This document shows positions 44,116-53,511 of a stretch of DNA of 64,000 bases, piece by piece. This DNA is from Agromyces soli (GTDB lineage Bacteria; Actinomycetota; Actinomycetes; Actinomycetales; Microbacteriaceae), in NCBI RefSeq assembly GCF_022811605.1, contig NZ_CP094533.1, positions 2,170,001-2,234,000 of the forward strand. The letters run 5' to 3'. Position 1 is the first letter of the stretch, and each line of letters opens with the position of its first letter. Below the pieces are notes generated by a model. That model was not told where the DNA came from. It did not search any database and worked only from the letters and a program-made list of their open reading frames with translations. The translations under genes were made by a program, and so were the position numbers.

Positions 44116-45182
44116 CCTGGAACGGCGACATCCTGCGGATGACTCGCCGTGCCGCAGGGAAGACGCAAGAGGATCTCGTCGAGGCACTCGGCGGACGTAT
44201 CACTCAAGCTGCCCTGTCACGGTACGAGTCATCTTTGCGCGAGCCAGAGTCGGAAGAGATTCTGGAGGATCTTGCGGCTGCCCTGGGCGTGACCACGCGG
44301 TATCTTCGCGCGGGCGAGACCACCTCCCCGATGATCTCCTCCACCGCGCACATGCGTCGGCAGAAGACCGTCAGCCCAGCGGTCTGGAAGGACCTCGAAG
44401 CTCAGCTGAACGTTCATCGCGTGCACTGGTCACTTCTGGTCGAAGGGATCGACATCGCCCCGCAGCATCAGATCCCTGCATTTGAAGACCCCTCGGACAC
44501 GGCCCCGGAGGACGCTGCAACCTTCGTTCGAGAGAAGTGGCGAATGCCGTTGGGTCCCGTCGAGAACCTGGTGGGTTGGCTCGAGGCTGCCGGCGCCATC
44601 GTCGTGATCGAGGACTACGGGACCGATCGTGTGGACGGTATGTCGCAATGGGTCGGTCCATGGCCGGTCATCAGCCTGAACTCCCGCGCGCCCGCAGATC
44701 GTCGGAGACTCACCGCCGCGCACGAACTCGGTCACCTCGTTCTGCACAACGCCACCCCGTCGCTTGACGCAGAAGACGAGGCCAACCGTTTCGCGGCCGA
44801 GTTCCTCATGCCCACGGTGGAGATCCGACCGCTCCTCAAGACTGGCGGGCTCTCCTTGGGCAGACTGACTGACCTCAAGGTTGAGTGGGGCGTGTCGATG
44901 CAGGCAATCTTCGAGCGTGCCTATCGGCTTGGCTTGGCAAACAGCGACGAGCGACGCCGGTTTTATCAAGCTCTGAATGCGCGGCGTTGGAAGAAGGTCG
45001 AACCGTACTCGGAGCACATCCCGGAGGAGAAGCCGCGTTTTGCTCGCCATTTGGTCGATGCGCTGCTTGCCCGCGGCCTGACCCAAGCCGATGTTGCCGA
45101 GATGGCCGGCCTTACCGACTTCCACGGCAGCCCGCTTCTCGACGGGCCGGAGGACAGCCGCCCCCGACTGACTCTCGTTTGA
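44112..45182 (+). CDS. XRE family protein with ImmA/IrrE metallopeptidase domain
   Basis: The 356-residue protein has an N-terminal XRE helix-turn-helix (about 5-68; GRITQAALSRYESSLREP) and a zinc peptidase domain with His204-Glu205-x2-His208 in AAHELGHLVLH and the downstream EDEANRFAAEFLMP. The C-terminal ~110 residues are helical. Such fusions join the repressor and the protease that in ICEBs1 are separate (ImmR and ImmA); there ImmA destroys ImmR after DNA damage and triggers excision. Here the protein could control its own operon and the recombinases. The recombinase genes converge on it 72 bp downstream. Confidence 0.87.
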   Translation: MTWNGDILRMTRRAAGKTQEDLVEALGGRITQAALSRYESSLREPESEEILEDLAAALGVTTRYLRAGETTSPMISSTAHMRRQKTVSPAVWKDLEAQLNVHRVHWSLLVEGIDIAPQHQIPAFEDPSDTAPEDAATFVREKWRMPLGPVENLVGWLEAAGAIVVIEDYGTDRVDGMSQWVGPWPVISLNSRAPADRRRLTAAHELGHLVLHNATPSLDAEDEANRFAAEFLMPTVEIRPLLKTGGLSLGRLTDLKVEWGVSMQAIFERAYRLGLANSDERRRFYQALNARRWKKVEPYSEHIPEEKPRFARHLVDALLARGLTQADVAEMAGLTDFHGSPLLDGPEDSRPRLTLV

Positions 45183-45254
45183 CTGAGGCTTGAGCGGCCT
45201 CAGCTGTGCGGAGGATCGCCGAGCCGATCGAACGTGGTAGCCGAAAGCATGCGT

Positions 45255-46604
45255 TCACGCCGTAGGCAGGTCGAACGGCAGCAGCGCGCAAACCACGGCG
45301 CGACGAAACGATAGGGACTCCCAACGCCGGCGGAGTTCGGCCGGGTAAAGCGCGAGTATTCGCGCTCGGTTATAGGCGGTGAGATCCCGACCCACCTGGT
45401 CGATGTCGTCTGCGAGAGGTTGACGCTTGACGAGGTACTCAGCATGGCCGAGCTTCCCGGTTCCGAAATCGACGGCGAGAGCGGTGAACTGGAGGCGAGC
45501 TGTGCGGGCGCGTTCGAGCATGTCGCGAGGATGCGGTGGGTTTGGGTAGTCGGTGTTCGAGAATCGGGCGAGTGCGGTTGCTTCGGTTTCGGCGTCGAGG
45601 TCGTCGGCGGGTAGACACGGACTGGGGCATCGCGCGGTCGTGGTCTTGCAGAGGTAGAAGCGTTTGCCGTTGCTGGTGACGCCGGTGACCATACGTTTGC
45701 CGCATAACTGGCACCGGAGTATCCCGCCGAGGAGGCTGGTGGAGGAGCGGGCAGCGTCTCGGCGTGGTACGAGCAGGCTCACCTGGACGAGCGCGGATTC
45801 GTCTGGGGTGAGGAGGCGTTCCCAGGCCCCGGTCACGTATCGGGCTGCGGCATGGTCGCGTCTGCGTTGGTGGAGCCGGTCGCTGTCGAGCATGCTTCGT
45901 AGGGTTGTCGCGTGCCAGCCGCGGTTCGTACGCGGGGGCGCGATGCGGTCGGCGTTGAGGGCTCGGGCTGTGACCGTAGGGGAGAGGCCGAGGAGGTTGT
46001 CATCTACCACTCGGCGGATGACGGCGGACTCGACGGGGTGGAGGGTGCCGTCGCTGCGGTATCCGTAATGGCTTCCACCGTGCAGGAGTCTGTTGCGGGC
46101 GCGATGTTGTTGGGCGCGGGCGACGCGCGCACCTTTGTGTGCGGATTCGTAGTTCGCGAACGCGACGAGCTGCCGGGCGAACAGCCGTCCCTCGTGCTGG
46201 TTCAGGTCGAAGGATCCGCCCTGCACAGATTCGACGCGGATCGGGCGGGTGTCGAGCAGGTCGAGGAGTTGTTCGAGCTCTCGTGGCTTGCGGTAGAGGC
46301 GGTCCAGGTGCCACACGACCACAGTTCCTGCCTCGGAGCCCTCGAGTTGTCGGAGGAGCTGCTGGTAGGCGGGTCGGGCGCGGTCTTGGTAGGCGGAGAC
46401 GGCTTCGTCAACGAACTCAACCGTGTGTGTGTAGCCGAGACGGCCTGCGAGTGCGGTGCAGTCGGCTCGTTGTTGCTCGATGGAGGCGTGTTCGCTGGTG
46501 CGGTTCGCGGAGATCCGCAGGTAGATCAGCGCAGTCGTCGTTGCGATGGGGCACTCCGATGTGAGCACAGCCCGCACGCCAGCTTCTCGCGGGAGCGAGA
46601 GCAC
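45255..46604 (-). CDS. Large serine recombinase 1
   Basis: The 449-residue protein has the N-terminal resolvase catalytic domain with the nucleophile Ser in ALIYLRIS (about Ser32 in the longest reading), HASIEQQRADC, VVVWHLDRLYRKPRELEQLLDLL and GRLFARQLVAFANYESAHKGARV. A recombinase domain (about 185-260) and a zinc ribbon (CQLCGKRM..CKTTTARC) follow, then a helical C-terminus that is shorter than in typical integrases. The long version starts at GTG 46604; GTG 46568 is an alternative. It lies 27 bp after the second recombinase gene on the same strand. The pair recalls the two-recombinase systems of SCC-type elements. Confidence 0.92.
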   Translation of the reverse strand: MLSLPREAGVRAVLTSECPIATTTALIYLRISANRTSEHASIEQQRADCTALAGRLGYTHTVEFVDEAVSAYQDRARPAYQQLLRQLEGSEAGTVVVWHLDRLYRKPRELEQLLDLLDTRPIRVESVQGGSFDLNQHEGRLFARQLVAFANYESAHKGARVARAQQHRARNRLLHGGSHYGYRSDGTLHPVESAVIRRVVDDNLLGLSPTVTARALNADRIAPPRTNRGWHATTLRSMLDSDRLHQRRRDHAAARYVTGAWERLLTPDESALVQVSLLVPRRDAARSSTSLLGGILRCQLCGKRMVTGVTSNGKRFYLCKTTTARCPSPCLPADDLDAETEATALARFSNTDYPNPPHPRDMLERARTARLQFTALAVDFGTGKLGHAEYLVKRQPLADDIDQVGRDLTAYNRARILALYPAELRRRWESLSFRRAVVCALLPFDLPTA

Positions 46605-46631
46605 CAGACCGGACCGCGAGTGGGCGGTTGG

Positions 46632-48050
46632 TCAGGGGCGGTAGGTGATGCGGACCCGGTGCGGATCGAAGCTTCGCCCAGGGTGCCCGGGAGCGATCCG
46701 GAGGCGGGCGATGAGGGTCGTGACTACCGCGCGGCGGTCGGTGACGTCGAGAGCGTCCCACCAGGCCTCCAGCGCTTGCCGGTTCCCGATCGGCGCCGCA
46801 TAGAGCGCGATCGCCCCGTTAGCGGCGACCAGGCGCCGCTCGACGTCGCGCAACGCTCCGGTGGCGGCCTCGACCCCACTGCGGTGTTCCAGGCGGGTGA
46901 TGACACGGTCCTGGTAGTCCTGATCGAGTTGGCCTATCCGGGTGTTGATCTCCGCGACCTGCCGCAGTAGCCCGCTCGTCGACGTGTTATCCGTACCTGC
47001 CCGCGGATGGGTGAGGCGGTGAAGGACGCGTTCGGTGACGTAGTCGTCGAGGTGGGTGGCGTTGATGCTCAGCCCGCCGCGTTCGGGACGGGAGGGGTCC
47101 TTCTGGCAGGTGTATCGCTGAGTGTTGCCGGCGGGTGGGAGCTTCCCGGTGATGGTGAGTCCGGCGCCGCACTTGCCGCAACGAGCGATCCCGCCCAGCA
47201 GCGTCGGCCGTGCCGGTGCGGTGCGCTGCCGTGCGGGGTCGGCGAGGATCGCCCGTATCTGCGCGGTCTCCTCCGGGGTGATGATCGGTTCCCAATCACC
47301 CGGGCCGAGGATCTCCCGCCCGCCCGCGGGGTCCGCTCGGGTGTCGGGGGCGTAGGCGCGTTGCCCGGAGATGCGGGCGGAGGACAGCACGCTGCGCACC
47401 GTGTACGGATGCCACAGCCCGGACGTCCCGGTCCTGGCACGCAGGGGCGGGATGCCGGAGCGATTGAGCCAGGCGGTGATGGAGCGGAGAGACTCGCCGG
47501 CGAGGAACCGGTCGGCCATCTGCCGGATCACCGCCGCCTGCTCGGGGACAAGGACCCCGCCGGGTCCGTATCCGTACCGGGCGGGGCCGTGCCAGACGCC
47601 TTGCTCGGCGAGGCGCTTGTTGGCTCGTTTGACGCGGTCAGACTTGTGTCCGGATTCGTACGCGGCGATCGCGACGAGCTGCCTCGCTATGAGCCGGCCC
47701 TCGGTGGTGTTCAGGTCAAACCCGCCACCACGGACAGCCTCGATCCGCACCGGGTGCTGCTCCACCAGGCCGATCAGATCCTCGAGCTCACGCGGCTGCC
47801 GGTAGAGGCGGTCGACGTGCCAGACGATGATGTGCGTCGTCCCGGCCCGCACCTGCGCCACGAGCGCGTCGTATCCGTTGCGGCGGCCGCCATCGAACGC
47901 GGAGACGTCGTTGTCGATGAATACCTGGGGATCGGTGAACCCGAGCTTCGCGGCGTGAGCGAGGCAGTCTTCTTGCTGGCGTTGGATGCCGGCTTGCAGC
48001 CCGGTGCGGTCCTGCGAGATCCGCAGATACACCGCCGCGTCCATCCGCAT
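46632..48050 (-). CDS. Large serine recombinase 2
   Basis: The 472-residue protein has catalytic Ser12 in AAVYLRIS, TTHIIVWHVDRLYRQPRELEDLIGL and GRLIARQLVAIAAYESGHKSDRVKRA. A recombinase domain (about 170-270), a zinc ribbon (CGKCGAGLTITGK..YTCQKDPS) and a coiled-coil region (about 350-420) follow, as in large serine integrases. GGAGGGAG upstream of ATG 48050 is a fair ribosome site. It is the first gene of the recombinase operon. It is the more complete integrase of the two, so it is the better candidate for the integration reaction itself. Confidence 0.93.
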   Translation of the reverse strand: MRMDAAVYLRISQDRTGLQAGIQRQQEDCLAHAAKLGFTDPQVFIDNDVSAFDGGRRNGYDALVAQVRAGTTHIIVWHVDRLYRQPRELEDLIGLVEQHPVRIEAVRGGGFDLNTTEGRLIARQLVAIAAYESGHKSDRVKRANKRLAEQGVWHGPARYGYGPGGVLVPEQAAVIRQMADRFLAGESLRSITAWLNRSGIPPLRARTGTSGLWHPYTVRSVLSSARISGQRAYAPDTRADPAGGREILGPGDWEPIITPEETAQIRAILADPARQRTAPARPTLLGGIARCGKCGAGLTITGKLPPAGNTQRYTCQKDPSRPERGGLSINATHLDDYVTERVLHRLTHPRAGTDNTSTSGLLRQVAEINTRIGQLDQDYQDRVITRLEHRSGVEAATGALRDVERRLVAANGAIALYAAPIGNRQALEAWWDALDVTDRRAVVTTLIARLRIAPGHPGRSFDPHRVRITYRP

Positions 48051-48158
48051 CTCCGATCCGACTCCCTCCCAGGCTACGGGTCGTTCGGTACCGGCCGTGC
48101 GAGCGACGGTGTCGAGCGGTCACATCGCTGTGTGGGGGGAGAGGTCGACAATGGATGC

Positions 48159-48869
48159 GTGGACACGATGACTCCCGAGTTTGCTCGTCGGTTCTGGAAG
48201 AGCCTGCTCGACAACGCTTCACGGCTCATCACCGACGCGAACGTCCTCCTCGACGCCGGTTCACACGGACGCGCGAGAGCACTGACCGTGCTCGCGCAAG
48301 AAGAGCTGGGAAAGGCCCTGTGGGTCTATCAGGAGTTTGAGGGTGCTTGGAGCGAGAGCACCGACAGTCCACGCGCCGTGGGCAGGCTCGACTCTCACGG
48401 GCGGAGCCATGTCGCGAAGTACCTTGAGGCGATCGAGTTCGGCAGCGAGCTCGAAGCCTTCTGGGGTGATTACCCGGAGATCGAAGAGCCAGCCGACGGA
48501 GAGAGCTGGGATGACGTTTTCGCTCGTCGTCGCGCACGAGCGAACGAGGCAGCGAAGGCCGCAAACCAGGAGAAGCAGTTCGGTTTCTACGTGGACCTTG
48601 ACTCCACAGGCGGAATCGTCACGCCGCAGGATCTGCCAGCGGATCGGGTGGCAGAGGACCTCGAACGAGCCGCGCGCGTCGTTGAGATGCTCCTCATTCG
48701 TGACCACACGAGAATGAAGCACGATGCCGTCACCGAGTACGACAGCACCGGCGAGATGCAGTGGCGACTGATGCCGATTTCCCATCCTGCAGACTTCGCA
48801 GACTTCGTCCAGACGCTGCAGGGCCGGAACCATAGTGATGAGGATGAGCAGTCGCCTCAGACCGACTGA
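48159..48869 (+). CDS. AbiV family abortive-infection protein (HEPN-like)
   Basis: The 236-residue helical protein matches the AbiV family by LLDNASRLITDANVLLDAG and ALTVLAQEELGKALWVYQEF (about 15-60), the signature of AbiV, a HEPN-related phage-resistance protein first known from Lactococcus. The C-terminal half is acidic and helical. GTG 48159 lies 6 nt after GACAAT, in keeping with the leaderless pattern; ATG 48168 is the alternative start. It is divergent from the recombinase operon, with 108 bp between them, and is monocistronic. Confidence 0.75.
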   Translation: MDTMTPEFARRFWKSLLDNASRLITDANVLLDAGSHGRARALTVLAQEELGKALWVYQEFEGAWSESTDSPRAVGRLDSHGRSHVAKYLEAIEFGSELEAFWGDYPEIEEPADGESWDDVFARRRARANEAAKAANQEKQFGFYVDLDSTGGIVTPQDLPADRVAEDLERAARVVEMLLIRDHTRMKHDAVTEYDSTGEMQWRLMPISHPADFADFVQTLQGRNHSDEDEQSPQTD

Positions 48870-48969
48870 TCGCGAGGCAGGCAGCTTCACGTCCGAGCAA
48901 CCTACCCGCCTCTGTCGGGCAGGAAGCCTCGGACTGGCCGTGGAGTGTCAGACGGGCTTGGCCTTAGAT

Positions 48970-51900
48970 CTACTCCAGCGCTTCGAGCTCGGTGAAGTCG
49001 AAGCCAACCTGGCCGGCCTGCTCGGCGCGCGCCTGTTTCGCCGCCAGCTTCGCTAGCGGCGTGGCGGTACTGGCATCTTCACCGAGTCCGGCGAGCCCTT
49101 CCACTGTCTCGCCAGCGAGAACGTCGGCGAGCAGTGTTGATTGTTCTTGCTCGAGCTCCACCAATAGGCCGATGACGTTTAGCAGATCGACGAGATCATT
49201 GGTGTACTCAGGCAGCCAGTGGTCGGGTTGGATCTTCATGAGGTCCGACACGCGACGTTCGCCGATAACTGGGCGTGAGCGGTCAGCTTTGCGGTAGGAG
49301 AACCACTTATCGAGGATGTTGACTCCATCGATCGCGTACTCGCGCATCGCAGGTGTCACTCGATCGACGACTCCGCTGCCGATTGTCAGCTGCTGCGAGC
49401 CCGCGTCGTATCCGAGCGTGTTGGGGAACTCTGCGCTCGTCATCGGGATCTCGGTAACGTTCCTGGGCGCGCGCTCGGTGGTCAGACGAGGTAAGCCGTT
49501 CACCGTGGCTGGGTGGTCGTCTTGCTTGAAGCGCTGGCCATACGTCTGATACCAGATGGATCGTTTCCCGACGGTGACAGCATGCTCAAATAGCCCGACA
49601 TCGGCCGTGAACGGCACCCGAATGCCGGGGGTTGTTAGATCGCTGGCGAACTTGGTCGTGTAGGCGGGATGTGAAGTCACCGCGACGATGTACGCGATGA
49701 CCTCTTCTGCTGTCGGCTGTCGCCGATAGGCACTCTCAAGGGTCGACAGCACTTCAGGTCGGAGGTTGGCTGTGGTAGCTGAAGCATCAGCCCAGAGGGG
49801 GTAAACGCGGCCGCCGCCATGACCACGATGATGGTGCATGTCGGGAGGCGTGGCCGCGACCGTCACCGCCGGCCCCTCAGTCGGGGAATCGGAGTTGGGT
49901 GCTGTCAGATACACCTGCTTCACCGACATCGTGGCCCAGAGCGTGGGGTTGGGGCGATTTAGGACGCGCTTGTCGGGGATGATCCAGGAGCGGTCGAGGT
50001 TACGGAAGGCGTACCGGACCGGCTTTTCAGCTGACGTGTCAGTGCTGATCGCACTCTCACGAAGTGGATACCCGGGCAACGGTTCTTTCAAGGGCTTGTC
50101 AACTGTCAGGCCTGCGCCCTCGCTGAAAAGTTCCCGCTGTCGGCCAACGCTCTTCTCCGCCTGGAGTGCCTTAATCCGCTCCTCTAGCGTCCAGGCATCG
50201 GATGCGATAACCCAGGTGCGGCCGGGCATCACTCCTGAGCCGTCGTACGCGAACAGGTCGTCAAGGAGCGGATGACGGGTCCACAGCGGGTCTCCCACAG
50301 CGGTGAACGGTGCGCGAGGTGAGTCCGAGACGGGCTTCCATCCATCGTCGTCGAGAGCGATGTCGGCGAGCTCCTTGAATTTCTCGGCGCGGTCCCCCGG
50401 TGTCAATGTGCGGGTCTTCACGGTGGCCGGCGCGGTACTCCCTCCAGGGCGGCGGACGGCGATGACGATGCATACCGGGTGAGGGACGGCCTGGAAGATT
50501 CGCGTGTTCACGGGAGGCATCAGGCCCTCGGGGGAGCAGTCGATGACGAAGATGTCCGTCGCTTGCTCGCGCATCTTGGCGCGCATTCGCTGGAAGCCAT
50601 CGCCATCAAGGAATCCGGCCACGGTGATAAAGGTCACGATGCCGGGGGACTCTTTCGGTACCGAGTCGAAGACCTTCCAGGTCGCCCAGCGCCAGAAGTA
50701 CACGTAAGAGTTCCGCAGCTGCTTCACGTGCGGCCCGAGCTTCCACTCCTTGGGCGGGGTGAAGTCGTTCAAAGGCACGAACCCGGCGTTAGCGCCCGTC
50801 TCGACCCAGCCACCCATGCCCTTGGCCTTCTCCTTGTACGGAGGATTGCCGAGCACCACGAGGATCTGCTCTTCGCGTTTAACCCTGTCTGCCTGGCGGC
50901 GTGACTCCGCGATTGGCTCGTAGAACTGCCCGATCGTCGAATACTCGGCGTTCGGGTCGCTGAGCGTGTCGGCCACGTATGTTCGCAGTTGGTCGGTGGT
51001 AGCTTCTGAGCCGAGCGCGGTGAGTTCAGCGAGCAGTCGCAGTTGGGCGACAGCGTAGGGGCCTAGCTGGATCTCAAAGCCGATGACCTTCTTGAGCCGC
51101 TCGGTCAGTGCGGCGCCCTGCGAAGCGGGGCCGTAATCGGTGGCATGACGCTCCGCCACGAGCCGCAGCGTCTCTAGCAAGAACGCTCCAGTGCCCATCG
51201 CGGGGTCGATCAGTGTCACCGATTCGTCGGCGAGACCAGCTGGCAGATCCAGCAGAGTCCGTACTGCCTCGTCGGTTAGGTGAGTCATCGACTCGACGAC
51301 GGGGATAGGTGTGTAGTAGCTGCCGGTCTGCTTCCGCAGGTCACTGTCGTACGTCGCTAGGAAGTCTTCGTAGAAGTACAGCCATGCATCGCGGCGGCTA
51401 CCCTTTTCCAGCTTCGGCCAGTCGACGGCAGAGAGCACGCGCTTCGCCGTGTCGAGTACCGCTTTCAGTCCTGACTCGTCTTCCGCAACCGAGCCGAGCA
51501 CCTGAAGTGCTCGACCGATCAACGAGTTGGTCGCCCCTAGCTTCTTGCCGATCTGGTCAGTGTCCTGCTCAATGGAAATCCCTTTGGCTCGCGCGATGAG
51601 TAATCCGAACATCACCGCCTGCGCGTATCCGTCCGCAAACTGCGCGTCACTTGCAGTCGGGAATAGGAGGTTCCGCCAATCCTCCGCGGTCGAGCGAAGT
51701 GTCCTCGCACCGTCGCTCAGCTCGGCGACTACCTCGGCTCGTAGCAGCCGGCACAGGCGCGCCGACACGCGGGCAAGCTCACCCGCGTTCGCCGGAGCGA
51801 TCGGCGCCCAGCTCAGGAACGCCCCCAGCATCCGTTCCAGCCAGTCGCCCGCATCAAGCGCAGCACCAGCAGTAGCGACATCGCCATCGAAGAACTCCAC

Positions 51901-52296
51901 GCGGTCGACGAGCTCTCCGTTCTGCCAAAGCGACCAGGACTGAGAGTCCGTGTAGAGAACGTTCGGCAGGAGTCGTAGTCGTTCGAACTGCGACTTGTCG
52001 TGACCTCGATACTTACGCGGATCGGCGCCCTTGCCGAGCGCCTTGACCTCCACGAAGCCCGTGAGAGCGTTGCCGATGGTCACAGCGAAGTCGGGCCGCG
52101 AGGAGATGTCAGCCATCTTCACTTCACCGATGACGTTGACGTCAGTGAAGCCGAGTGCCTTAGCTGCCGAGCGGAGGAAGGTGTCGAGCGGTGTCCTCAA
52201 CTGATCCTCGGGATCACCAGTCACGACAGGCTGCGCCAGCTTTTGCTTGAGTTCGACACCTAACGCGCTGACAGCTGCGGCAACGGTGTGAGACAT
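48970..52296 (-). CDS. Fused nuclease - N6-adenine methyltransferase (type IIG/ISP-like)
   Basis: The 1108-residue protein has an N-terminal PD-(D/E)XK-like domain with Asp69 (SSRPDFAVTIG), Glu83 and Lys85 (GFVEVKALG). A helical connector and an N6-adenine methyltransferase follow, with the SAM motif Asp364 in DPAMGTGAFLLE and the catalytic Asn484-Pro-Pro-Tyr in VVLGNPPYKEK. The C-terminal ~500 residues resemble the specificity domain of type ISP enzymes. The ISP helicase is absent, so cleavage would be of the type IIG sort. It probably methylates host DNA and restricts phage DNA. It lies 50 bp after a PD-(D/E)XK partner gene on the same strand. Confidence 0.88.
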   Translation of the reverse strand: MSHTVAAAVSALGVELKQKLAQPVVTGDPEDQLRTPLDTFLRSAAKALGFTDVNVIGEVKMADISSRPDFAVTIGNALTGFVEVKALGKGADPRKYRGHDKSQFERLRLLPNVLYTDSQSWSLWQNGELVDRVEFFDGDVATAGAALDAGDWLERMLGAFLSWAPIAPANAGELARVSARLCRLLRAEVVAELSDGARTLRSTAEDWRNLLFPTASDAQFADGYAQAVMFGLLIARAKGISIEQDTDQIGKKLGATNSLIGRALQVLGSVAEDESGLKAVLDTAKRVLSAVDWPKLEKGSRRDAWLYFYEDFLATYDSDLRKQTGSYYTPIPVVESMTHLTDEAVRTLLDLPAGLADESVTLIDPAMGTGAFLLETLRLVAERHATDYGPASQGAALTERLKKVIGFEIQLGPYAVAQLRLLAELTALGSEATTDQLRTYVADTLSDPNAEYSTIGQFYEPIAESRRQADRVKREEQILVVLGNPPYKEKAKGMGGWVETGANAGFVPLNDFTPPKEWKLGPHVKQLRNSYVYFWRWATWKVFDSVPKESPGIVTFITVAGFLDGDGFQRMRAKMREQATDIFVIDCSPEGLMPPVNTRIFQAVPHPVCIVIAVRRPGGSTAPATVKTRTLTPGDRAEKFKELADIALDDDGWKPVSDSPRAPFTAVGDPLWTRHPLLDDLFAYDGSGVMPGRTWVIASDAWTLEERIKALQAEKSVGRQRELFSEGAGLTVDKPLKEPLPGYPLRESAISTDTSAEKPVRYAFRNLDRSWIIPDKRVLNRPNPTLWATMSVKQVYLTAPNSDSPTEGPAVTVAATPPDMHHHRGHGGGRVYPLWADASATTANLRPEVLSTLESAYRRQPTAEEVIAYIVAVTSHPAYTTKFASDLTTPGIRVPFTADVGLFEHAVTVGKRSIWYQTYGQRFKQDDHPATVNGLPRLTTERAPRNVTEIPMTSAEFPNTLGYDAGSQQLTIGSGVVDRVTPAMREYAIDGVNILDKWFSYRKADRSRPVIGERRVSDLMKIQPDHWLPEYTNDLVDLLNVIGLLVELEQEQSTLLADVLAGETVEGLAGLGEDASTATPLAKLAAKQARAEQAGQVGFDFTELEALE

Positions 52297-52346
52297 GTCC
52301 CCACACTACCGGGCACCGGTTCTCCGCCCACGGAGGGGTGCAGGGT

Positions 52347-53324
52347 CTACTCGTCGTAGCGTTCGAACAGATCGGCAAGCGTCGTCGCGTTCGCTCCGTC
52401 ACGGAAGCGGCTGGATATGAGGTCACCCGGGGTTGCGGTCGCAGATGCCGCAATTTCGTAGTAGCTGGTGAGGATCGCTGCTTCCCGATCGCGGTCTTTG
52501 GCTGAGGCGATCTCTGCCGAGGCGTCGTAGGCGTCGACCAGCAACTCGGGGAGTTCGAACTCCAGCGGGAAGTCGGGAAGCGCGAACCGGTAGCGCCCAT
52601 CCACGAGAGCCCAGGTTTCACTCTCTCGGCCTGCCTCGATGATGGTCTGGTAGTAGATGAGAAGGAAGCTCTCGAGGCCAAGCTCGAGTTCGCCTCCGTC
52701 ACCGTCGGGATCTTTCAGAACGGATGCCCAGCAGTCGCTATCGTCGAAGTACGCGACCGATGCGACACGCTCGACCGGGGAGAGGCCACGAATCGCGGGG
52801 GTAGTCGCAACTTGCGTCTTCGCGCGGTCGAGCGGGCGCTCGTCGAAGCCGTTGCTGCGCCCCTTAGCTTCCACGACCGCGCTGTAAGCAGCACCCCGGG
52901 TCGACGTTGGGTTGACGGCGACGAAGTCGGGGCGCCGTCCCGTCAGCGGGGTTCCCTGATGCTGGAGTAATAGATCGACGTGCACAAGGTGCGGGTAGCC
53001 GAGCACATACCGAGTCGTGAGGGCTGCCTGCGCCATCCCCAGGAAGTAGCTCACCGCGGACTTCTCAGACGGGTCAAGGTTGATGTACGCGTCCGTGCGC
53101 GTCCAGCTCTTGCCTGAAGTGGTCGGACGTAGGTTGGCCGCGACGATGCCGGTACGCCACTGCATCTCGGCGAGTGGCCGGCGACGCGCCGGATGGGAGG
53201 CGATCGTCGGTATTCCGACCTTCGCCGCGCAGTCCAGGAGCATCTTCTCAGTGACTGTGACGTTCTGCGGCGTCGAACGGTTCGGACGTGTGAACGTCCT
53301 CAGTTCGCAGTGGATATTGGGCAT
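52347..53324 (-). CDS. PD-(D/E)XK-domain protein upstream of the methyltransferase
   Basis: I do not recognise a named family. The 325-residue protein shows a nuclease core with Asp133 (GRRPDFVAVNP) and, 18 residues later, Glu152-x-Lys154 (SAVVEAKG). The N-terminal ~100 residues and the acidic C-terminal half have no clear match by eye. It has a similar core to the N-terminal domain of the adjacent methyltransferase, and the two genes form an operon, so it may be an extra nuclease or targeting subunit of a restriction system. A start upstream of ATG 53324 is not supported. Confidence 0.75.
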   Translation of the reverse strand: MPNIHCELRTFTRPNRSTPQNVTVTEKMLLDCAAKVGIPTIASHPARRRPLAEMQWRTGIVAANLRPTTSGKSWTRTDAYINLDPSEKSAVSYFLGMAQAALTTRYVLGYPHLVHVDLLLQHQGTPLTGRRPDFVAVNPTSTRGAAYSAVVEAKGRSNGFDERPLDRAKTQVATTPAIRGLSPVERVASVAYFDDSDCWASVLKDPDGDGGELELGLESFLLIYYQTIIEAGRESETWALVDGRYRFALPDFPLEFELPELLVDAYDASAEIASAKDRDREAAILTSYYEIAASATATPGDLISSRFRDGANATTLADLFERYDE

Positions 53325-53511
53325 TCAACCTCTCCTAACGTGACCGCGCACCGCGAGATCGACCCTATGGCCGGCGTGCCTCGGGGCGCCAACGGAGGGT
53401 CTCATCGGTCTTCGGGACTGTCTTTCTTGCGCTCTTCAGCGGACCCCTCGTCCGCTGGACGCACGAGCCCTGATAAACATCTGTAGGCAGGTGATAGTGA
53501 CGGCCGGCTGC

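Noticed and set aside
48151..48171. Six-codon frame ATG-GAT-GCG-TGG-ACA-CGA-TGA over the AbiV start as a leader peptide
   Set aside because: It overlaps the start rather than preceding it and no hairpin or attenuator follows, so there is nothing for it to regulate.
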